Assembly (NCBI GenBank): GCA_027214345.1
Contig: JAPWHR010000010.1
Span: forward strand, 184,531-248,530
Direction: 5' to 3'
Source: Comamonadaceae bacterium G21597-S1
GTDB taxonomy: Bacteria > Pseudomonadota > Gammaproteobacteria > Burkholderiales > Burkholderiaceae_C
Length of the DNA: 64,000 bases
Shown: positions 26,565-34,417 of the stretch, piece by piece
Layout of the letters: every line of letters begins with the position of its first letter
How positions within the stretch are numbered: position 1 is the stretch's first letter
Made by a program: the position numbers and the translations under genes
The notes under the pieces: generated by a model
What the model saw: the letters and a program-made list of their open reading frames with translations, nothing else
Databases searched by the model: none
What the model was told of the DNA's origin: nothing

Positions 26565-28406
26565 ATGCAGTTGCGGCACCTGGCGATTCCCAACTTCCGT
26601 AACCTGCGCAACCTGATCATTGACTTTGCCACCCACCTCGACCCCAGGCCGGGCGCTGAGAGCACGGCAGCGCCCAATGCCATCCGCAGCCACGCGCTGA
26701 TCGGCCAGAACGGGACGGGCAAGTCCAACCTGATTGAGGCGCTGATCACAATCTTCCGCGACGTTGACCTGAACCGCGGAGCCGCGTTCGACTACACGCT
26801 GGAATACGAGATCCGCGGGCATGTGGTGCGCATTCGCGCCGACCTTGTCAAGCAGAGTCCGCCTCTTGTGTGGGTCGATGGCGATCGTGTTACGCAGGAG
26901 TACTTGAACAAAAACGACCCGCCCGACAAGATGCCGCGCGACGAGCGTCGCGGCCCGCGCCTGCTGCCCTCGCACGTGTTCGCCTACTACTCGGGGCGCA
27001 ACGAGCGCATCGAGACGCTGTTCCAGGACCACCAGAAGCGCTTCAACCGGCTGCAGGACATCACCACCGACGAGGTCTTGCCTGATCAGGTGCTGACCAA
27101 CTTCAAGGGCACCGAAGCCGACATCCGCGCCATTGAGGAAGCCAAGCGGCGCCGCGAGACGCGGATGAAACAGGCCGGCGACGACCGCCTGCGCCGACTG
27201 TTCTATTGCCGTGGCGGGCACAGCCAGTTGGTGCTGCTGGCCTGCCTGCTGTCGGACGACGCCGTGTTCCAGAAGGTGCTGAAGAACCTGCACATTGAGT
27301 CGCTTGAGTCGGCCCTATTCGTATTGAAAGAGCCGTACCGGCTGCGCGAGAAACGCCGGAATAGCAAGTTCGACGAGGTTGAGTTGAACGAGGGCGACCC
27401 GCGCTTTTGGTTCGCACGCGGCAGTGTGGTGAGCGAGTTCCTGGACAGCTTGTGGCAAGTGGCCTGGGCGCCCATCGAACAGGAAGTGACCCAGCAAATC
27501 GACTTCCGCGGTCGCACCGAGAAACAGCGCCAGCTCTACCTGTATGTGCCCAACCAAGCCAAGCTGCAGGATTTGGGTCGCCTGGTTGGCGGCAATCAAA
27601 GCTTCTTCCGCTACGCCGAGGGCGCCTACATCGGCGACCTGATCGAAGAAGTGCGCATCACGGTCAAGAAGCGCGACGAGCACGGCGGCGCTGTCAGCTT
27701 CACGCAGCTGTCCGAGGGTGAGCTGCAAATGCTGACCGTGCTGGGATTGATGCGCATCACTCGCGAAGACCATTGCCTGTTCCTGCTTGACGAGCCGGAC
27801 ACGCACCTGAATCCGATTTGGAAGTTGCGCTACTTCGACGACATCGAAGGAATACTGGGTGCCGAGCCCGGTCACATGGCCCAGGGCCAATCGCAGATCC
27901 TCATCACCACCCACGATCCGATGATGGTGGGAAGCCTCAGGCGTGAGCAAGTTCATATCCTGCGCCGCGAGGGCGACGGCACTGTGGTCCAGTCGCCACA
28001 CGAGCACCCCCAAGGTATGGGCGTAGCGGGCCTGCTGAAGAGTGAGCTGTTTGGCCTGCCGTCGACGTTGGACCCCCAGACTCTGGATGATCTGCAACGG
28101 CGCAACGAACTGATCGCCAGGAAGGCGAGTGAAGGGTTGACTGCGGAAGAAGACGGTGAATTGCAGCGACTGCGGCGCTACCTTGACGAGCTGGGCTTCT
28201 CTCGTGAGTACCGTGACCCGATGTATCAGCTTTTCGTCGAGAAGATGTACCAGGCAAAGTCGCAACCTATCAACAAACTGCTGACGCCAGAAGAGCTCGC
28301 GGAGCAAGAGGCTTTGGCCGAATCGATCATCAAGGAGCTGGTCACGTCCGACCGCAAAGACGAGTTGGCCGAGCTGGCTCGCCAGTTGAAGCAAGGGGGC
28401 GCGTAG
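26565..28406 (+). CDS. Septu PtuA-like AAA ATPase (ABC/SMC-type)
   Basis: The 613-aa protein has the split ATPase of OLD/RecF/PtuA-type defence proteins. Walker A is ALIGQNGTGKSNLIEAL (about residues 43-59), then comes a long helical insertion, then the signature FTQLSEGELQMLTVLGL (about 380), Walker B HCLFLLDEPDTHLNP (about 402-416) and the H-loop ILITTHDPMMV (about 445). No TOPRIM domain is apparent. It starts two bases after hsdS and is followed by an HNH nuclease gene after three bases. An ATPase of this type directly before a small HNH protein is the layout of Septu (PtuA-PtuB), here built into a type I restriction operon. The identity as Septu is by architecture, not proven. Confidence 0.82.
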   Translation: MQLRHLAIPNFRNLRNLIIDFATHLDPRPGAESTAAPNAIRSHALIGQNGTGKSNLIEALITIFRDVDLNRGAAFDYTLEYEIRGHVVRIRADLVKQSPPLVWVDGDRVTQEYLNKNDPPDKMPRDERRGPRLLPSHVFAYYSGRNERIETLFQDHQKRFNRLQDITTDEVLPDQVLTNFKGTEADIRAIEEAKRRRETRMKQAGDDRLRRLFYCRGGHSQLVLLACLLSDDAVFQKVLKNLHIESLESALFVLKEPYRLREKRRNSKFDEVELNEGDPRFWFARGSVVSEFLDSLWQVAWAPIEQEVTQQIDFRGRTEKQRQLYLYVPNQAKLQDLGRLVGGNQSFFRYAEGAYIGDLIEEVRITVKKRDEHGGAVSFTQLSEGELQMLTVLGLMRITREDHCLFLLDEPDTHLNPIWKLRYFDDIEGILGAEPGHMAQGQSQILITTHDPMMVGSLRREQVHILRREGDGTVVQSPHEHPQGMGVAGLLKSELFGLPSTLDPQTLDDLQRRNELIARKASEGLTAEEDGELQRLRRYLDELGFSREYRDPMYQLFVEKMYQAKSQPINKLLTPEELAEQEALAESIIKELVTSDRKDELAELARQLKQGGA

Positions 28407-28409
28407 TCG

Positions 28410-29222
28410 ATGCGAAAAGTTCGCGTTCCCAACGATCAGATGCCGCCAGACGATTGGCTCGCTGAAGCGGAGGCAGCATGCGCTGAACTTGCCGGTGCGA
28501 AGACCGAGGCTGAGCGCGATGCCATCATCGAGGCCAAGCAGAAGCTTTGGCGCGACGATCGTATCCGTAATTGGCTGCTCAGCCTGTTTCACAACAAGTG
28601 TTGGTACAGCGAGGCACAAGAGGCCGTGTCTGCGTACCACGTCGACCACTACCGTCCCAAAGGCCGGGTAACTGACGTCGGGCGCGTTCATCCCGAACCC
28701 GGCTATTGGTGGCTTGCCTTTCGATGGCAGAACTACCGAATCTGCGGGCAACTCATCAACGTCAAGAAGAACGACGTGTTCCCGTTGGTGAATGGTCACC
28801 GAGCCACACCTGATGTTGCAGTCAGCTTGCGCCTGGAGGCGCCTGCCCTACTGGATCCGACCACTGACGACGCTCGGCTCATCAGCTTCGAGATGGATGA
28901 GGACGGATGCCGAGCTGTGCCGAGTGGCGGGGCCGACGAGGAGGACAGGGGCCGAGTCGTTACGACGATCGAGGTTATCGGCCTCAATCGCCTCGACAGA
29001 CTCAACAGCAAGCGCGCCGATGTTTGGGAGGACTGCCGCGAAAAGCTGGCAAGCTACGAGGCAGCCTCTGGAGAACCACCGGCAATGAAGCTGCTGCAAC
29101 GCGCGTCCATCGTCGTCGATCTGAAAAAGCGCGTGGCCTACGAGAGTGAGCTTTCTTCAGTCGCCGAGGCCTGCATCCGAAAGGTCGGCTCGGAACTGGT
29201 GTGCGCACAGGTGTTTGGCTAG
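28410..29222 (+). CDS. Septu PtuB-like HNH endonuclease
   Basis: The 270-aa protein has an HNH nuclease core near residues 60-90: LFHNKCWYSEAQEAVSAYHV and DHYRPKGRV, followed by YWWLAFRWQNYRICGQLIN and NVKKNDVFPL. The V-D-H-Y-R-P-K-G stretch is the hallmark of the TIGR02646/PtuB-type nuclease. The usual second cysteine of a CxxC zinc pair is a serine here (CWYS), which may be natural in this subgroup. It begins three bases after the ATPase stop. PtuB relatives cut DNA or RNA when released by the partner ATPase on phage infection. The C-terminal third (after about 190) is charged and helical. Confidence 0.82.
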   Translation: MRKVRVPNDQMPPDDWLAEAEAACAELAGAKTEAERDAIIEAKQKLWRDDRIRNWLLSLFHNKCWYSEAQEAVSAYHVDHYRPKGRVTDVGRVHPEPGYWWLAFRWQNYRICGQLINVKKNDVFPLVNGHRATPDVAVSLRLEAPALLDPTTDDARLISFEMDEDGCRAVPSGGADEEDRGRVVTTIEVIGLNRLDRLNSKRADVWEDCREKLASYEAASGEPPAMKLLQRASIVVDLKKRVAYESELSSVAEACIRKVGSELVCAQVFG

Positions 29223-29268
29223 ATTCCGTCGACTTACCGAGCCATTCCGACGTCAAGGTTCCTCAGCC

Positions 29269-30360
29269 ATGCCCATTCACCACGCCATTTGGCGCGTCGG
29301 CGAACAGCCGGCGCCGCTCGTCGCCACACGACTGGCCAGCGAGCAGCAGCTCGAAGACATGATCGTGCGGGATCCCTGCATCCTGTCCAGCGAGTGGATG
29401 CTCATCGGTCGCCAGGAGGTCACGACGCACGGTGGACGCGTCGACCTGTTGGCGATCGCACCGGACGCCTCGCTGGTGCTCATCGAACTGAAGCGCGACC
29501 GCACGCCGCGCGAGATCATCGCCCAGGCCCTGGACTACGCCTCGTGGGTCGAGCAACTGACGCCAGACCGCGTGGCGCAAATCTTTCAGCGGTTCTCCGT
29601 TGGCAAGAGCCTTGACGTTGCCTTTCAGGAGCGGTTCGGCGTGGAACTGGACGAGGAGACGCTAAACCAGTCGCACCAGATCATCATCGTGGCAGCGGAG
29701 CTGGATCCTTCCACCGAGCGCATCATCGGCTACCTCAACGCCCGGGACATCGCGATCAACGTCGTGTTCTTCCAGGTCTTCGAGCATGGCGCTGACAAGC
29801 TGTTGAGTCGGGCCTGGCTCATCGACCCGGGCGAGACGCAGGCAAATGTCGCGTCCACCACCACGGTCAAGGGCGACAAGGAACCCTGGAACGGTGAGTT
29901 CTATGTCTCGTTCGGTGACGCGGCGTCTCGCAGCTGGGAGGATGCCCGGCGCTTCGGCTTCATCAGCGGCGGCGGTGGCAGCTGGTACAACCAGACCTTG
30001 AAGCTGCTGTCGCCCGGAGATCGGGTCTGGGTCAAGATCCCGAAGAAGGGCTATGTCGGCGTCGGCACGGTCCTGGAGTCCGTCCAACCTGTGAAGGACT
30101 TCAAGGTCCAGACGGACAGCGGTGAGCAGCCCGCGCTGATGGCGTTGAAGCATGCCGACAAGTACCAACTGACTGCCGACGATCCGGAACGGGCCGAGTA
30201 TTTCGTTCGGGTGCGATGGCTGGACACCGTGCCCGAGAACATGGCGGTCAACGAGGTGGGGTTGTTCGGAAACCAGAACACCGTGTGTCAGCCGACAACG
30301 CCCAAGTGGCGGCATACCGTGGAGCGACTGAAGGTCGCGTTCCCTCAATGGTCGGCATGA
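29269..30360 (+). CDS. NucS-like PD-(D/E)XK nuclease fused to a PUA/EVE-like domain
   Basis: The N-terminal half of this 363-aa protein resembles EndoMS/NucS (DUF91) nucleases: EQQLEDMIVRDPCILSSEWM, then GGRVDLLAIAPDASLVLIEL with KRDRTPREIIAQALDYASWV. The Asp-(X)n-Glu-X-Lys catalytic set lies at about residues 57-77. Residues about 205-300 (NGEFYVSFGDAASRSWEDAR, then RFGFISGGGGSWYNQTLKLL and SPGDRVWVKIPKKGYVGVG) have the small-barrel pattern of PUA/EVE-like modified-base readers. The ATG at 29269 begins at the conserved region, 46 bases after the HNH gene; an earlier start would overlap that gene with low-complexity sequence. A modification-sensing nuclease is the natural reading, but the ligand is unknown. 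Confidence 0.75.
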   Translation: MPIHHAIWRVGEQPAPLVATRLASEQQLEDMIVRDPCILSSEWMLIGRQEVTTHGGRVDLLAIAPDASLVLIELKRDRTPREIIAQALDYASWVEQLTPDRVAQIFQRFSVGKSLDVAFQERFGVELDEETLNQSHQIIIVAAELDPSTERIIGYLNARDIAINVVFFQVFEHGADKLLSRAWLIDPGETQANVASTTTVKGDKEPWNGEFYVSFGDAASRSWEDARRFGFISGGGGSWYNQTLKLLSPGDRVWVKIPKKGYVGVGTVLESVQPVKDFKVQTDSGEQPALMALKHADKYQLTADDPERAEYFVRVRWLDTVPENMAVNEVGLFGNQNTVCQPTTPKWRHTVERLKVAFPQWSA

Positions 30361-30418
30361 GTCGCCGTCAGGGTTCGAGGCTTCGGCTACGCAGGCAGAG
30401 CCGCTGCCGCTTCATGCG

Positions 30419-31891
30419 ATGACACAAAGGCTGCGGTTCCTGCTGGACACCAACATCCTGATCCCGCTTCAGGACTCGTATCAGGTTCTGGAAGCGAATC
30501 TGGCGAACTTCGTCCGCCTGGCAGGCGTCGGTGGCCATCAGCTTCTCTATCACCCCGCCACGATCGCAGACTTCGAGCGGGATCCGAACGCGGACAGGCG
30601 GGCAAGGAGCCTTCAGCGCGTCCGCCAGTACGACGTGCTGCAGCAGCCTGCCCCGTGCCCCTGGAATACGGACGCGACCAGCCCCAACGACGCCTGCGAC
30701 AATGAGATCCTGTTCGCGCTGGAATGCGATGCGGTCCATGCACTGGTCACCGAAGATCGAGGCATACATGCCAAGGCGGGCGCGCGCAACCTAGGCGATC
30801 GTGTCTACACGATCCAGACGGCGGAGGACTGGCTTCGGCGCCTGCACGAGCCGCGGCACGTTGTACTGCCGAACATTCAGGACGTGCCGCTGCACAGTCT
30901 GACGCCACTGCTGGGCTCCGGCTTCTTCGACAGCCTGCGCGACGGCTACGACGGGTTCGACGACTGGTTTCGGCGCAAAGCCCGAGAGAACCGCATGGCG
31001 TGGGTGTACCGGGATGGTGGCACCGATTTGGCAGCGATCTGCGTCTACGCTGTCCAGTCCGACGAGGTCATCAACGACGAAGGCGTCTATTTGGCTGGCG
31101 CTTCGCTGAAGCTCTGCACTTTCAAGGTCGGGGAGACCGTGCGTGGCAGGAAGATCGGCGAGCTGTTCCTCAAGGCGGCATTCCGGTACGCCACGGAGAA
31201 CACGTGCGAGCATGTCTTCATCCATGCAAATGCTGAGCGCCACGACTACTTGATTCGCATGTTGGCGGATTTCGGCTTCAAGGAGCATGGTACGTACCGA
31301 GGGGATTTGGTCCTCGTCAAGAGACATCCACAGCAACCGCCCGACGCTTCGGCTGCGCAGCCGCTTGAGTACGCCCGACAGTTCTTCCCGCACTATCGGC
31401 GCGATCCTGCGGTTCGGAAGTTTCTGATCCCCATTCAGCCGCAGTTCCACGCCGAGTTGTTTCCTGACTACAGGGCGGTGCAGCGGCACCTCTTCGGCAC
31501 CAGCGGGAGCGTTGGCAACGCCATCAAGCTGGCCTACCTGTGCCATGCGCAGACAAAAGCCATCTCTGCCGGTGATGTGGTCTTGTTCTACCGCACGGGC
31601 GACGAGAAGGCGATCACGTCGGTGGGCGTCGTCGATCGCTTCGAGATGCTCACCGACGCAGCCCGCATCGCCAGTTTGGTCAGCCGCCGCACGGTGTATG
31701 GCATCGATGAGATCCACCGCATGGCCGCGAGTCTGACGAAGGTGATTCTCTTCCGTCTGGTGGAGCACCTGCCCAAACCCGTTTCGTATGACCATCTGCT
31801 GAGCCAGCGCGTCGTGAGCGGCCCAATTCAATCCATTCGTCAAGTTTCCGATGAGTCATTCTCCAGAATCCTTGCCGCCGCCGGGCGGTAG
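30419..31891 (+). CDS. PIN-GNAT-EVE-like three-domain protein
   Basis: Three domains are visible in 490 residues. Residues about 1-145 form a PIN nuclease (RLRFLLDTNILIPLQDS, NDACDNEILFALECDAVHAL, VTEDRGIHAKAG). About 165-310 form a GNAT acyltransferase fold with KVGETVRGRKIGELFLKAAF (acetyl-CoA loop region) and HDYLIRMLADFGFKEHGTY. About 325-470 resemble a PUA/EVE-type barrel with AISAGDVVLFYRTGDEKAIT and SVGVVDRFEM. The ATG at 30419 is 58 bases after the nuclease gene. The end overlaps the ASCH gene by 41 bases in another frame. Fusion of an RNase domain, an acetyltransferase and a base/RNA reader suggests an RNA- or tRNA-directed effector, but this is inference. Confidence 0.75.
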   Translation: MTQRLRFLLDTNILIPLQDSYQVLEANLANFVRLAGVGGHQLLYHPATIADFERDPNADRRARSLQRVRQYDVLQQPAPCPWNTDATSPNDACDNEILFALECDAVHALVTEDRGIHAKAGARNLGDRVYTIQTAEDWLRRLHEPRHVVLPNIQDVPLHSLTPLLGSGFFDSLRDGYDGFDDWFRRKARENRMAWVYRDGGTDLAAICVYAVQSDEVINDEGVYLAGASLKLCTFKVGETVRGRKIGELFLKAAFRYATENTCEHVFIHANAERHDYLIRMLADFGFKEHGTYRGDLVLVKRHPQQPPDASAAQPLEYARQFFPHYRRDPAVRKFLIPIQPQFHAELFPDYRAVQRHLFGTSGSVGNAIKLAYLCHAQTKAISAGDVVLFYRTGDEKAITSVGVVDRFEMLTDAARIASLVSRRTVYGIDEIHRMAASLTKVILFRLVEHLPKPVSYDHLLSQRVVSGPIQSIRQVSDESFSRILAAAGR

Positions 31892-32297
31892 AGCAGTCCT
31901 CCTTTCGGTCAAGCCACGGTTCGCCGATCTGATCGTCGCCGGTACCAAGCAGGTCGAGTTCAGGCGCGTTTGGGCCCAAGAGCCCGTGCCCTGGATCGCG
32001 ATCTACAGCAGCACCCCTTCGCAGCAGATCGTGGGAATCGTCGAGGTCGAGTCCGTCGTCTTGGCTTCGGCGTCGACACTTTGGGCATTGAACGGCAGCC
32101 GGGGCGGAGGCTTGACGAGGACCGAGCTGCGCGGCTACTTTTCAGGCAAGTCGAAGGGCTTCGCAGTGATGCTGGGGCGCGTTTTGAGGCCGCAGGCCCC
32201 AGTAGAGCCAGCTGAGATCGTGCAGGGGTTTCGCGCGCCTCAGTCATTTCGATACCTGACCGACCGTGAAGTGTCGCGTCTTTCTCGGAGCTTTTAA
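31851..32297 (+). CDS. ASCH (PUA-superfamily) domain protein
   Basis: The 148-aa protein is an ASCH domain, a PUA-like barrel that binds RNA or modified nucleotides; some relatives are amidohydrolases or RNases. Landmarks are GGRAVLLSVKPRFADLIVAG, then TKQVEFRRVWAQEPVPWIAI and YSSTPSQQIVGIVEVESV, which are the K-P-x-(F/Y)-A-x-x-I-x-x-G-x-K-x-x-E-(F/Y)-R pattern. It overlaps the preceding PIN-GNAT-EVE-like gene by 41 bases, so translation of the two is probably coupled and the products may interact. A P-loop gene begins three bases after its stop. Confidence 0.82.
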   Translation: MSHSPESLPPPGGRAVLLSVKPRFADLIVAGTKQVEFRRVWAQEPVPWIAIYSSTPSQQIVGIVEVESVVLASASTLWALNGSRGGGLTRTELRGYFSGKSKGFAVMLGRVLRPQAPVEPAEIVQGFRAPQSFRYLTDREVSRLSRSF

Positions 32298-32299
32298 CC

Positions 32300-32821
32300 G
32301 TGACAGTGCTGGTGGCTGGCGCGCATGGTGTCGGCAAAACCTTCCTGGCGAAGCCGTCGGCGGAGCGGCTTGGGTTTCGCTATGCAACTGCAAGCCAACT
32401 GATTCGCGACGAGCGGGGGCACGCCACTTGGACTGAGACTAGGCAGGTCACTCAGATTGACGAAAACCAGATTGCGCTCGCCCGGGCAGTCGCTCGCATC
32501 CTTGATGGCGGCGAGCAACTCTTGCTGGATGGACACCTGGTGCTTCGCACTCGTCCTAACGAGCTTCAGCGCCTGGGCGACTCGGTCTTTCGCAGCCTTC
32601 GATGCCGGCGCATCATCATCCTGACTGCCCCTGTCGATGTACTCTTGAGTCGCCTGAAGGGCCGCGGAGATGAAACCTGGACTGTCGGTGAGATCACCGC
32701 GTTTAGCGAAGCCGAGATCCAACATGGCAAAGCGGTTGCCTCGCAACTCGGCATTGAGATGGTGATCCTTGGTTCCCCCAGCGGGGATGACTTGGATGCT
32801 GCGGTCATAGCGGCAACCTGA
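32300..32821 (+). CDS. Small P-loop NTPase / nucleotide-kinase-like protein
   Basis: The 173-aa protein begins TVLVAGAHGVGKTFLAKPSA, a Walker A motif of the adenylate-kinase/AAA_33 type, and then has GGEQLLLDGHLVLRTRPNEL (a kinase-like substrate segment) and RRIIILTAPVDVLLSRLKGR with a conserved arginine pattern that looks like a lid. It starts at a GTG three bases after the ASCH gene and ends the defence-gene run. Small kinases of this kind in defence loci may phosphorylate nucleotides or RNA ends. The substrate is unknown. Confidence 0.75.
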   Translation: MTVLVAGAHGVGKTFLAKPSAERLGFRYATASQLIRDERGHATWTETRQVTQIDENQIALARAVARILDGGEQLLLDGHLVLRTRPNELQRLGDSVFRSLRCRRIIILTAPVDVLLSRLKGRGDETWTVGEITAFSEAEIQHGKAVASQLGIEMVILGSPSGDDLDAAVIAAT

Positions 32822-32861
32822 ACTATGCCGAGGCAGCGCTTGTCCGCCGCAACTGATTCAC

Positions 32862-33620
32862 TTGCGCGCCACTGGGTTACGCAGCAGTGCGAGGCCACTC
32901 CCGGACCTTGATCGGGTTCGATGGGAATTCCGCCTGCGCCTGAACCTGGTACCCGCGCCGGGCGTGGTGGCCGAGGCGCTGGGCCAGGTGCACCGGCTCG
33001 GCGATGGCCGGTATGTGCTCAGCGACCTGGCCTGGGCGGCGGAGTCGTAGTTGATGGTGCGGCTGCACGTGGGCGCGCTGACGTCGAGCGACCCCGGCAA
33101 GGCGGCCCACCCGTTAATCGACCAGCACCGCGCCTTGTTGTCCGTCACGCTGCAGGCCGACGACATGCATGGCGCGAGCCGCACGCTGCACAGCCCGGTG
33201 TTGTCCCTGCCCGTGCTTGACACTTCGGCCTGCAAGGACCTGTCGCCGGATCCGGTGGTGGCGCAGCGCCTGCAGGAGCTTCAGTTCGGCGACGCCGCGG
33301 CCGAGGTGCGAACCTTGCTGCTGGCCGGCGACACGCTGGCCGCCCGGCGCAAGCTCAAGCTGATGGAGCCCGCCGTGGCAGACCACCCCTGGTTGCGCGA
33401 CAAGCTGGCCCGGCTGCGGGAGCTGACCGAGCGCGATGCCGCGATGTCGGTCAAGGAGTTGCGTTTTTCCGCCAAACGCATGTCGTCGCGGCTGGCCTCG
33501 ACGGCACAGTTCCAGTATTCGGATCTGGAGGTGCAGGACGACGCGATTCCGGCTTTTCTGCGGCGCAAGGGGGTGGAGGGCGCCGGACGGGCTGGCAGCA
33601 AGCCCGAGACTCAGACTTGA
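32862..33620 (+). pseudogene. C-terminal remnant of a VWA-domain protein with an in-frame stop
   Basis: From about 32930 to 33620 one continuous frame encodes the C-terminal part of a von Willebrand A (YegL/CoxE-like) protein: FRLRLNLVPAPGVVAEALGQ, GDGRYVLSDLAWAAES, then after a TAG at 33048-33050 the same frame goes on LMVRLHVGALTSSDPGKAAH and ends with SVKELRFSAKRMSSRLAS and DDAIPAFLRRKG. The VWA domain itself, with the MIDAS site, is absent, so the 5' part was lost, probably when the island inserted. The stop codon gives a second lesion. A product from an ATG at 33054 is possible but would lack any recognisable function. Confidence 0.65.
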
Positions 33621-33659
33621 TCAGCTTGCAATGTCCAACAGGCGCACGGGGATTCATGA

Positions 33660-34283
33660 TTACAGTGGTGGTGGCATGCACTCGGGATACTGGGCTGCAA
33701 CATGGAGCAATTCCCGTTGCAAGGGTTGCCGGCCGGACAGAACGACCGCCTGCATGCAACTGATCACGGCCAGGCCATTCGTGTTTCGCAGCACGTCATG
33801 CAGCAGCTTCGTTGGGTAACCTTCGGCATGCCGGCGAATCGGATGGATACCGGCGTGCACGTACGAATTCAGCGCGTTCCACGCGTTGTCCTTGAAGCGT
33901 GCCAACGACTGATAGGCGTTCGGATGGGCCTTCTTGGCCAAGTCTGCCAGCATGTCGGCCATCTGAGGCATGTTCTTGGCTGCCCGCTCGGTGTCCAGCG
34001 TCAGCGTCGCGGCAAGCTTCGCAATATGCGCGTCGGATGCGGCGAACAATACCCAGCAGGAGCGGGTCAGGGCCTCAAACTGTGCGCGGTGCACGACCAA
34101 GGCTGATGGCAGCAACGCCGCCTGCAACAAGGCGCGCGCCGCCTGCCAATGCGCCAGGGACAACGAGCATGCAATATCGCTGGTTTGAATCCGGGGCGAG
34201 TCGTTAAACAGAGGCAGGTCGATCAGCGCAAGGAGCTTCTCGCCGAGGGTGTCAGTCTTGTCGAATATGTCATCGTCGGGCAT
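33660..34283 (-). CDS. Hypothetical helical protein, DUF6988-like
   Basis: The 207-aa protein is all-helical by its pattern. It begins MPDDDIFDKTDTLGEKLLAL, with an internal block AHWQAARALLQAALLPSALV, then VHRAQFEALTRSCWVLFA and LNSYVHAGIHPIRRHAEGY. The R-A-x-F-E-A-x-x-R-(x)n-YVHAG arrangement recalls the DUF6988/DUF5677-type proteins, some of which have HEPN-like folds, but I cannot confirm the family. It is on the opposite strand to the island and convergent with the VWA remnant. A role in stress or defence is possible because of position only. Confidence 0.6.
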   Translation of the reverse strand: MPDDDIFDKTDTLGEKLLALIDLPLFNDSPRIQTSDIACSLSLAHWQAARALLQAALLPSALVVHRAQFEALTRSCWVLFAASDAHIAKLAATLTLDTERAAKNMPQMADMLADLAKKAHPNAYQSLARFKDNAWNALNSYVHAGIHPIRRHAEGYPTKLLHDVLRNTNGLAVISCMQAVVLSGRQPLQRELLHVAAQYPECMPPPL

Positions 34284-34417
34284 GGATGTGCGTGCGCGTT
34301 CTTGCGGCTTCGGTCTTGGGTTCGGAATGATGCCACCTCAGGTTGTGCCAGGGACACACGGGGCACGGAACAATTCCATCGCGGTGTCGGCGCGAAACGC
34401 CCCAAGTACGCCACCGG

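Noticed and set aside
17578..34300. A prophage or integrative element with integrase and attachment sites
   Set aside because: No integrase, transposase, tRNA gene or clear direct-repeat pair was found around the island, so the mode of entry is left open.
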